Shown here: in pieces, positions 1 through 8,184 of the stretch
Position numbering within the stretch: position 1 is the first letter of the stretch
Layout of the letters: each line of letters starts with the position of its first letter
Assembly (NCBI GenBank): GCA_004325065.1
Contig: PITI01000238.1
Location: 1-16,160, forward strand
Direction of reading: 5' to 3'
From: Hamiltosporidium magnivora
Taxonomy: Eukaryota > Microsporidia > Dubosqiidae
DNA length: 16,160 nt
Program-made: the position numbers and the translations under genes
The notes under the pieces: generated by a model
The model's database searches: none
Told to the model about the DNA's origin: nothing
Seen by the model: the letters and a program-made list of their open reading frames with translations, nothing else

Positions 1-420
1 TTGTATAGATCTAGGAATTACAGGTTGCTATTATAATATGATACGTGTTAGTACCTCAAGAAGAATAATATTAAATTATGATACGAGATATTGATTGGCA
101 TAGCAATTATATAAATGCATATAGAAATTTGAAAAGTGGATTTCAAAAAATTCAGAGCATCAGTATAAAATTTGTAAAATCGGTCACATATCTAGGTATA
201 AATGCACTATTTCATAAAAAAAATGATTTAATGTAAAGTTTTATTTTCTCAAAAAATAGAAATTTTAAACTTTAAAATAAATTTGCTGCAATTTTTATCA
301 AATTCTATAAAATAAGTACACAAGAATGTAGTTAGAAGCCTAGCAAAGCTATTGTGAAAATTCGGAAAATTAGTCTGTATATATTTATTTTTATTAGAAA
401 ATGTACGCTTCTATAGAGAA
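1..420. other. AT-rich non-coding stretch
   Basis: I see no long open frame, tRNA-like cloverleaf or recognisable transposon motif here. It borders the first copy of the dispersed repeat. It does not resemble the retrotransposon sequence that lies on the corresponding side of the second repeat copy. Confidence 0.5.
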
Positions 421-615
421 AGGATAAATACATTAAAAACAATCTGGTTGGTAATGAGTGCGTGAATTGGTGTAAAAATCATTGTTACCATCTTGGTGGA
501 ATATAAACCAAATTGGATCTATAGGCCAATCCCCTATAATATCAAGTTATAACATATTAAAAGAAGCAATTAGAATATTTCCATTTGTTCATCCTCGACA
601 CTTAGAGATAAAATA
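421..615. repeat. Dispersed repeat, copy 1
   Basis: This stretch aligns along its length with 6276-6470 and over its first 100 bases with 15512-15610. Shared blocks, in order, are a GGATAA-like start, CTGGTTGG then AATGAGTG, a GGTGG...ATAAACCA segment, a 16-base identical block at 554-569 (ATATTAAAAGAAGCAA) and CATTTGTT-ATCCTCGACAC near the end. The copies are clearly diverged, so the family is old. There are no obvious terminal inverted repeats or target duplications. Weaker similarity may continue downstream to about 920 (a shared TTTTCTTAGT..GAAAATAA stretch, also near 6690). The family is not one I recognise. It could be a SINE or MITE relic, or a fragment of a longer element. Confidence 0.75.
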
Positions 616-1461
616 GAAATGGAATAGGTAAATAAGTAAGAAAATTCATACGATTATTTCTTGAACCGGAGAACCATTTTCTGACTTAATTCGAATATAA
701 CGAAAAACCAAACAAATAGAATTTTTCGGCAAATGAAAAGTTAATATTTCACCTTCAGTGCTAGTAGAACTCCACTTTTGACAAGCTGGGATATAATTTT
801 GCAAATAATAAGATCAGCGTTAAAAAATACCGACATATCTAAGAAAAAATAAATACATTATTTCGTTTTTCTCGAAGAGATAGTTAAAACTATTTTTCTT
901 AGTTGAAAATAATTTGAGCGAGAATGAGTATAATAAAATATAATGTTTCGAAAAGAACTACGCTTTTACTAGATCTAGTACACGGATAGATCAAAGATAA
1001 ATAGATATTAAGCCACGGGTACTGAAATTATAGAATTTAATGATGCCAATAGACTTAAACTATACATCGAATCAAAATATAAAAGAAAAGAAAAGTTAAA
1101 TCTAAAGTAAATTTCGAAAAAATAGAAGGCAGTAAATCAAATATGCCAAATTATAAAACAACTAATCTTTCATTGAATCGATTTTATTTCTAAAAAAAAT
1201 TATACCCGCGCCCTTCGGTTTATTACTTTCATTCTAAAAACATCGAAAATATATTTTATTCTGAAAATTTAAAAAGTTAGATGTTTATAGATTTCTGTAA
1301 TTATTTTCACTACTTTTTATATTCTAGTTTTTATTTTTTCTGCTTTCTTTTTATTATTCTTCATATTCTAAATGATACATATTGTTATAAAAAATAATTT
1401 CAAAAAAAATTCTTCGACTCCCTTTATAAGACACAGATTCTTAAATTTTTCAATATTATTA
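616..1461. other. Non-coding upstream region of the FYRN/FYRC gene
   Basis: No supported gene. The first 300 bases may be a diverged extension of the dispersed repeat. The last 150 bases before the gene are pyrimidine-rich and T-rich, a possible promoter region, but I cannot point to a specific TATA-type element with confidence. Confidence 0.4.
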
Positions 1462-1464
1462 CCC
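1462..1464 (+). promoter_or_regulatory. CCC start-proximal motif
   Basis: A CCC run sits six bases before the ATG at 1471 in very AT-rich sequence. Short C-run (CCC-like) signals immediately upstream of start codons have been described in several microsporidian genomes. It supports 1471 rather than the upstream in-frame ATG at 1372 as the start. The role here is inferred from position only. Confidence 0.45.
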
Positions 1465-1470
1465 ACTACA

Positions 1471-2091
1471 ATGACAACGATACAAGAAATATCAAAGTTT
1501 ATTGCAGAAAAATTCGTAAAAAATTACACTAAAAAGACACACTTATATGAAGAAAGAAATGAATTAGAAACAGAAATAGCAAATTTAGAAGTCAAAAAGA
1601 ATGCTTTTATTGATATTTTGAAACCAGAATCTATATCAGAATCCACTGATAAGAAAATATTTCCACTTATATTGGGAACACCTGCGCTGAGAATGTCTAT
1701 TACCACACTTGGTTCGCTTCCTACACATGATCATATAAAATTTCACAATAGAAATACTATTTATCCAATTGGATATCAATGTAAAAGAAAATATAAACCA
1801 CACAATCGATACACTAAGAACAATCAAGATAAAATTTTTTATTTTTGTACTGTCAAAGATACAGACCACATTTTGGAAATATCTACAAATGATGGTAGAA
1901 AATGGACAGGTATAGATCTCTGGGGGTTGTTTGTACAGGATTTTGATGAAGTTACAGAATATGGAAATGTAGATGAATTTTTTGGACTTAATCATCCAAC
2001 TGTACAAAAAATGATAGAAGAACTCGGTGATATATCTGTATTCGTAAATTATTTACCCCTAAAAGAAAGAAAAGATAAAAAACAACGTTAA
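1471..2091 (+). CDS. FYRN/FYRC domain protein (TBRG1-like)
   Basis: A 206-residue protein. Residues about 24-50 are rich in Glu, Leu and Lys with heptad spacing and probably form a coiled coil. A FYRN domain follows, with the signature YPIGYQCKRKY at 98-108. Next is a FYRC domain containing an aromatic-rich segment (WTGIDLW), and it ends with the diagnostic FFGLNHPTVQKMIEEL near the C terminus. FYRN and FYRC together occur in chromatin proteins such as MLL/Trithorax methyltransferases, some JmjC demethylases and the small nuclear protein TBRG1. The short coiled-coil plus FYR layout fits the TBRG1 type best, with no catalytic domain visible. It probably acts in the nucleus as an adaptor of a chromatin or transcription complex. 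The frame is open back to an ATG at 1372, but that would add 33 atypical residues, and the CCC motif favours 1471. AATAAA lies 22 bases after the stop, at 2113-2118. Domain identity is fairly sure; the partner is unknown. Confidence 0.85.
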   Translation: MTTIQEISKFIAEKFVKNYTKKTHLYEERNELETEIANLEVKKNAFIDILKPESISESTDKKIFPLILGTPALRMSITTLGSLPTHDHIKFHNRNTIYPIGYQCKRKYKPHNRYTKNNQDKIFYFCTVKDTDHILEISTNDGRKWTGIDLWGLFVQDFDEVTEYGNVDEFFGLNHPTVQKMIEELGDISVFVNYLPLKERKDKKQR

Positions 2092-3339
2092 TTTTAATGG
2101 TAATTCTCATAAAATAAAAAAATATATTTTATCTACTTTTTTTGATACTTTGAAATGTTTTTTTCTCCATAAAAATCGTAAACCTATTTTAACGCAGAAT
2201 TTTATTAAATAAAATTGAAATGTTTTTTGCCTTTTTTAAGAGTAAATTATATTTTCCAGTATAGATTTCTTAAACAAGCAAAGGAATGCCTTACCCGATC
2301 AAAAACCGATTTGAATTTTATTTAAATATTTGAAGTTTTTATTAAACACTAAATCTCGAAAGTCTTATATATAATTAATTTTGGATTTATATTGATATGT
2401 AAAAGAAGACTTAGTAAATAAAGCCTCATTCCTGTGTTCTATTTGAAAGTAATTGTCACAGTTGAGACTGTGTCTGCTTAATCTTATTTTTTTACGTATT
2501 TGACACATATATATTTTTTAATATTTACCAATCATTTATTTAATAAAATTACAGACACATTATAGTTAACATTGGGAAAGTTTTCTTCTATATTTTTTTA
2601 CCCAAGTTAAGTCTCATGAATAACTTAATAAGCTCTAATTTTTAGTTTTTACTATATTTATAATAACCTAAATATATGTTATAGTTAGAGAGGCTGTAGC
2701 ATTTATTTTAGGTTCAGCAGAAATTTAAAGAATATTGGGTATTAATATAAACACAACCTTGAAAGTATGATTTTTTTTAAAGCGGATTCATATAATTACA
2801 ATGCGTTTTAATTACAGCCTGAAAGATTTTTTTGATGATTTCAATGTCTCTAAAACCTTATATTTTTCTAAAAAAAACAAATTTTTGATACTTAAAGTAG
2901 TTTCACTGTTCTGATATGTCCCCAAAAAAATAACTATTAAATTAAATATTTGTGAGATACAGTTACCACGAGCCCCCTTAAAGTTTGCTATTTAAATATC
3001 CTGTTATATACTTTAAAAAAACTTTCACATGTTTTATATTAAAATATACTTTCAATAAATATAATCGGATTCAAGAAATATCTTTTGTTTTCCAATTTAT
3101 AAATTTTACTAAGAGTCTATTGTTTAAAATACAATATAATTTTATTCATGGACCAAAAATAAGATTAGAATATATAAAATATTCCAATCTATTTATCTTG
3201 TAACAAAGAAAATTTCAGATTTCCTATTTTTTTAACTAATATTTAGCTAAGTTTTATATGATCTACTTGCGCTTTGGAATGCTTCTTCTTTAACAATAAG
3301 TCCAAACTACTAATCAAGTTACATATAAGAAGATCTTTT
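2092..3339. other. Non-coding, AT-rich spacer
   Basis: Beyond a possible polyadenylation signal at 2113-2118 I see no gene. The open frame at 2985-3203 is low-complexity AT-rich sequence without domain features. A small hairpin (CACAGT, TGAG loop, ACTGTG) lies at 2457-2472. Some of the right-hand end may be the decayed 3' tail of the neighbouring retrotransposon. Confidence 0.5.
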
Positions 3340-3369
3340 ATTACAGTGTAATCCGCAGCGATGCTGCTC

Positions 3370-4830
3370 TTAAATAGCCTGAGCCCCTAAACGATACTTT
3401 CTATTCTTCCTTATATTGCAGTGCATCTTAATCATGCGATTCATTCAATATTCTGAAATCATTTTTGCCATCATTTGGCCATTTGGTTTATGTTTTATCT
3501 CTTCTTCTATTACTATTCGCTACAAATCCAAAAAAATATTACTACCTCTTTTTTACCACATTTTTGCTACTTTTTTGTGTCATTCAAGACTTCCATTTTG
3601 CATTACAGGGACCAAGTTGCTTGCTTCTTGTATTAAATCATATTTTTCTTGATTAGATACAATTTACACCCGTTATCTTCAAATTTATCAAACCATATCT
3701 TCTTTCTTTTCTATATATCAAACATACCCTCTTCCTAATTAGTTATCACCATATTTCCGAAGAAACAAAGTCGAGAGATGACAGAGAACAATGATATTTC
3801 TTTTTCATATTGTGATTTTTTGGATTTGGCTTCAGTTAGGTTTGTAGAGCAAATTATCACTTTTGCTTGCTCTTATTCTTTCTGCAATTACAAAAGAATT
3901 TGTAAAATTTTCATTCAATAATGATTCTGGGCATTTTAACTTCGAGATCTTTTCACAATTTAATCAGTCAATCAAAATTATTTCTGAGGTATCTATGAAA
4001 CATAAACATTAGCATATATTTTTCTTGCTATTTTTATATTAAGCTGGGTTTTTTTTACGATTCTTCTGCCAATATTCATTAGAGAGGTTTGGTATCCTTT
4101 TTTTTTCTTTGTGGCTATATGAATCGTGTAGGTTGAACTATGCATTGTGATATTCGACTCAATACTAAACAACATGTATTTTTTTGTTAATTTACGGATT
4201 TATTCCACTGGTGTAAAGTTGAATAATACGCAGGACAATATATCTCTTTGGTTTAATCTTTAATGACGAATAAATAAACCAATAGATACCTTTTAGCAAT
4301 ATACTCTTTTGCTTCAATATGCTTCATTTTTAAAACTAATATTTAAATAGGAGTGTTCTTATTTTTTCAGCAGTTTTGCATTACAATGGCGATCAAAGAT
4401 GCATAATGCTTGCTTGTACTCTACAAAAATATGATGTGTCGAGATATTCTGTCATAGCATGTTTAAAGCATTATTGAATTAGCAAGGATTGATTGGTCGT
4501 TTGTCTGCCGCTTCTAAATTCACATTGGTAATCTCTAAGCGCGCTTTATGTGTATGGCTCTAATCATTTTCGATTAATTTTGTAAGAGTCCTGTATTTAT
4601 TTTTCGAAACGTATTTATCTATAATTAAAGAACGTGTTTTAATTCTTTTTTTCATGAATAGGTAATATAAGATCCATGTTCATTGCGGGTATTTTTTTTG
4701 ACCCATATTCCGTGGATTATGTTCTGGGTGATATCAATCAAATAATTTTCTCCATATTTTAAGATTTCAGCTATAATCTTTTTAGAATGGCGTTTTTTCC
4801 ATTGATGCGGTTCATTATGAAATATATTGT
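3370..4830 (-). pseudogene. LINE reverse transcriptase domain, decayed
   Basis: The downstream part of the retrotransposon ORF, on the minus strand. Visible relics are AEILKYGENYLIDITQNIIHGIW (about 4699-4770; family consensus ELLKYG...IW), DLILPIHEKK, then RLEPY-like and TNDQSIL segments. Next is motif A, FVEYKQALCIFDR (about 4386-4430), where families have F(I/V)D(F/Y)KxAFDSxDR, so the catalytic Asp reads Glu and the second Asp reads Cys. A CPAYYSTLHQ relic of SPxLFN lies near 4205-4250. Further on, around 3450-3600, are NGSLE...IEEEIKH...MNRMIK, matching the region after the palm. I could not find a convincing YxDD box. There are many stops and frameshifts. The open frames at 3416-3656 (+) are antisense shadows of this region. 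Confidence 0.82.
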
Positions 4831-5469
4831 CTCAGCTAGTGTTGGCTATACAGCAGTCGGTTCTTAATCTTATGTAAGGTCTTTGTAGTCTTTAATAAAC
4901 CTCTTTCATTTGATTTTCTAGTTTTCGTTTTATTAATGGATTATGATGATTTCTGAAATACTTTTGCTATATGTTTAAAACATTTATTGGGGTTTTAGTT
5001 TAACATTAGTCTGTATTTTTATTTTTCAAACTTGACAATCGCTTCTCTCATTTCTTATCATTTCGAATCTTTTGCGAATATTATTTGTTTTCAGCATTTT
5101 TCTATTACTTTAATTTTATATATATCTCTTTTTTCTTTCGTTTTTCTTACTATACATGAGCCTCTATTTCGTTTTCAGCTAAACTTTTGAATCTTATTTT
5201 CGAATTTTTTTCTCGTTGCATTTTTAATCTACCTAAGTCTCCAGTAGATTACTTCCGCTATTCAAGAATACCCATTATCTGCTCTTTGTATTTTAGTCTT
5301 CGATACTACTTCAATGCATATAAAATTAATTCCTTGCTACTTGTCATTTGTTCATCCACTTCATCTGATATATAGAATTTGTTTTCACTTATTTATGAAT
5401 TCATTGTTTTTCTAAATTGCTTCCTAGTAATATTCGTGAAATTCATCGAAATTGAATATTTGTGATTTT

Positions 5470-6190
5470 TAATTCTATAGCTTCAACATTGTACACGTTC
5501 TCCAAAATTCAATCTTACCAAAAATAATCACTTCATAATCATCGCCACTAGACGTACTCTATTCATAACAATTGATACATCTCTAGAGTCAATAAGTAGG
5601 TAATCATTTTGCCTATAAGTATCTCTATCAGGAGAACGTTGAGTGTATCTGTGTATTTCCTTTAAAAAACTACTTGAAACAGTCATAATTTTTCTCAAGG
5701 CAAAATAAATTAACATGAAACTATTATCATTGATTATACATTTATATATTCGCATTCCTATTTAAGTCATTCCTATGTTTCCTTGTCTATTTTCGCAATG
5801 AAATAACCATTTCAATGCTTATTTAATGTTTGGATGATTTGTTATATTGGGGACATTTAGAATACAGTTGAATCTATTTTTCCTCTTCGTTTGCATATTC
5901 TATTGGGGCATAAGGTTGTATCAAGGTTGTTTTAAAATTTGGCTTTTATCCTCATTAATTATAGTCATTTCATAAGAGATCTAAAACTCTATTCATTTAT
6001 TCATTTCGACAGAAAGGCCGTATTAACAAGATCGTGTTACTACTGTAAAATACCGTGTATTCTTTGGTTTTAAAACGTCTCGTCTCCGCCATCTCATTTC
6101 TTGTTGTATTACGATTACATATATATTTCCGAGGTCGGGATATGATACGCCAGAGCTCTGAGCTCTGTTCAGAAAAAAAAACCATGCATT
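5470..6190 (-). pseudogene. LINE AP-endonuclease domain, decayed
   Basis: This is the N-terminal part of the dead retrotransposon ORF. In order on the minus strand it shows AETRR (catalytic Glu, around 6084-6086) followed by EYTVFYS, then an aligned FCRNE-stop-INRVLD, then TTLIQPYAPIEYANEEE (about 5880-5925). After these come an H-stop-NGYFIAKI stretch where GDFNAKVG is expected, YFALRK..TVSSSF, RSPDRDTYRQNDYLLI (about 5590-5640) and, after a frameshift, SGDDYEVII (about 5530-5552), where family members have SDH-(D/E)-LV. Order and spacing match the exonuclease-endonuclease-phosphatase fold used by LINEs to nick target DNA. The conserved Asn-Asp (GDFN) motif and the terminal His are altered, so it cannot be functional. 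Confidence 0.85.
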
Positions 6191-6275
6191 CAATATTTAT
6201 TATATGTTTCTATTCTGTCATATATTTTCTGGAAAAATCGCTTTTTTTAGTAGTTTCAGTTCGATAGTAGAGAGA

Positions 6276-6470
6276 GAATAATCATTCTAAAAATTATCTG
6301 GTTGGAAATGAGTGTGTAGACTTGGTATGAAATTTATTGTTGCCATTTCTGTGGGATATAAACCACAGAGATTCTACAAGACAATCCCATATAATCCTTA
6401 GTTACAATATATTAAAAGAAGCAAACGATAAACTTTCATTTGTTTATCCTCGACACCAAGAGATAAAAGA
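6276..6470. repeat. Dispersed repeat, copy 2
   Basis: Aligns with copy 1 (421-615) through the same ordered blocks, including the identical 16-base block at 6409-6424 and ATCCTCGACAC near 6447. It contains a hairpin: CTGTGG at 6349-6354 pairing with CCACAG at 6363-6368 across an 8-base loop. It lies immediately upstream of the decayed LINE on that element's strand, so it could be the LINE 5' untranslated region. Copies 1 and 3, however, have no LINE sequence next to them. The plus strand holds a partly open frame here (with SYNILKEAND and PRHQEIKEIL), and copy 1 can be read similarly (SYNILKEAIR, PRHLEIK), which leaves a relic of coding sequence possible. Confidence 0.75.
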
Positions 6471-8164
6471 GATATTAGATAAGTAAATATCCAAGTTTCC
6501 GTTCGGCCGTAAAATTATTAATTTGCGAGATGAGATTAAACCCGGGCTAAATCCGCCATCTTTTCAGGACTTCGAATAGTAAAAAGTAGCATTTTATCGG
6601 CTCAAGCGGAGTTAAATAGAATTCTACATAAAAATTAAATTTGTAAAACTGTTATATAATCGAGTCCCGAGATTTTATAAATGCTAGAGAATATCTTTTC
6701 TTAGTGAAAAATAAACTGTTTTGAAAGAGAGTTTTTTTGAGATATTTTTGAATTTTTTTATTTTTAATGCGATAATTATTTAATTCTTTTATAATTGTGT
6801 AGCTTGAAATCTAATTACTTTCGATATCATAGACATATTTTAAATTTTGCACAAATTGTGTGTAATATTTTCTAAACTATTTAGGTTTTTTTGTCATAGA
6901 AAAGGTCAAATCTGTGTTCTTTCAGACTATGTTCAAAAAATTTTAACTGTTTTTGTACTAGTTTAAGATAAAATTCTTAATGCAATTTAAAATTATCCTG
7001 CATATTTCCGAATTAAATCAAATCGAAGAGAAGCTGCTAGGTTTATTTTAACTTGAAAATTAGAAAAATCTTATTTGTAAACAATCAAATGTATGATTTA
7101 AAGTATCAGAAAAGCTTTTCATAACTTTAATTGGTATTTTTTTCGATCTTTTTAAGTAAAATAACATTGATCTAACCTAGATTTTATTATGAAGCATTCA
7201 AATTTAAATTTAATTTAATTAATACCGTTTCACTATTAAATTTATGTTTTCTTATATCATTTAACTCAATACTTGAGTTTTACACAATCATAGACACAAA
7301 ATTTATTCAAGGAAAATAAATCAAACAGTTAAAGAAATCTAAAAAATTTAAAAACATGGAACAAACCGTTCGTTCAAATTTTATACCAATTTGGTTTCTA
7401 TAACTCGCAATAAAAAAACAATTTGTATCAAAAAGCATTCCAAAATAACCATCGAAGTTTTGTTTATTTCTGATAAGAAAAAAACACAAAGAAATTTTGA
7501 TTTATCTTAAATTTTTGTGTACAAAACCATTCCATAGAGTTTTAATCGTTAAAGATTTGAATTCAAAATTTTCAGTTCATTTATATTTTAGATTCATGTT
7601 TTACGATGATTTTATATTAAAATTTGTTTTTTAAACTATTATATGATCTAGTCTTGTGCATGTATAAGTGTTAAGATACTTGTCTTCGTAAAACTCGAAA
7701 CATTGTTGAGACTATATACCATAAAATTTATCTTAAAAACTTCATACACTAATTGATGTGACATATGGATAAATCAATAGTTACTCGAAAGGACAGTTGA
7801 TCGATATAGTTTGATCCAAGAAGAATATGTGATTTGCGAACAGATGTATGGGAGAGTTTGCATATAGCGCGAGGGTGTTATACACAAGAAGCCGAAGTTC
7901 ATAATTAATTAATATCTCTCTAAGCTATCCAAGTAATAAGAAAAAATGTGTTTTAACAACAGAATAATAAAACCGCATACTAATATTTTGGCATGAAGAA
8001 ACAACAAATTTATAGCAACCAACAATTACTATAAATAAAGAATTTAATTTATCAAATTATTTTTAATCATAAGTTTTAGAAAAAATAATTAACTCTCATC
8101 AAATAAATTCTATTTTATTTCCAAAAATATTTTTATTTCTTTATTTTACACAATTTAAAAATTT
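6471..8164. other. Long non-coding spacer before RAD16
   Basis: No supported gene. The first 270 bases may extend the dispersed repeat and include a GC-richer patch with CCCGGGC at 6541-6547. Around 7790-7910 another GC-richer pocket has short partly open frames without recognisable domains, perhaps a transposon relic. The short open frame at 7307-7489 (-) is AT-driven and featureless. The last 100 bases before RAD16 are very A/T-rich. Confidence 0.5.
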
Positions 8165-8168
8165 CCCC
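8165..8168 (+). promoter_or_regulatory. CCCC start-proximal motif
   Basis: A run of four C in otherwise nearly pure A/T sequence, 16 bases before the RAD16 ATG at 8185. It matches the placement of the C-run before the FYRN/FYRC gene and the CCC-like signals reported upstream of many microsporidian genes. The function is inferred. Confidence 0.45.
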
Positions 8169-8184
8169 ATTAAACATATTTTAA

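Larger units (their letters stand above)
3340..6250 (-). mobile_element. Decayed non-LTR retrotransposon (LINE) with AP endonuclease and RT
   Basis: Reading the minus strand from about 6250 down, fragments in all three frames follow the order of a LINE ORF: AP-type endonuclease, linker, reverse transcriptase, C-terminal region. The fragments include AETRR...EYTVFYSS, YAPIEYANEEE, RSPDRDTYRQNDYLLI, GENYLIDITQNIIHGIW, DLILPIHEKK, FVEYKQALCIFDR and IEEEIKH. Many in-frame stops and frameshifts separate them, so the element is dead. The block is T-rich on the plus strand, that is A-rich on its own coding strand. Spacing between motifs is close to that of an intact element, which suggests a nearly full-length insertion that decayed in place. 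No poly-A tail or target duplication could be identified. It is not the C-terminal restriction-like endonuclease (Dong/R4) type. The clade within the AP-endonuclease LINEs (Jockey, RTE, CR1 and relatives) is unresolved. Confidence 0.85.

Noticed and set aside
1524..2007. Minus-strand open frames across the FYRN/FYRC gene
   Set aside because: They are antisense shadows of a plus-strand gene with clear domains.
2457..2472. Six-base-pair hairpin as a possible terminator or RNA
   Set aside because: Too short and isolated to support an RNA gene, and such terminators are not expected for this kind of genome.
3416..3656. Plus-strand open frames of 60-80 codons, hydrophobic
   Set aside because: They are the antisense of the decayed reverse transcriptase; the hydrophobicity comes from T-rich sequence.
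3993..4175. Minus-strand 60-codon open frame
   Set aside because: It is an open fragment within the dead LINE RT region, not a separate gene.
6141..6170. Palindromic CAGAGCTCTG with a nearby second GAGCTC
   Set aside because: It falls within the decayed endonuclease region and is short enough to be chance.
6055..6267. Plus-strand 70-codon open frame with membrane-like segments
   Set aside because: Antisense to the LINE endonuclease relic.
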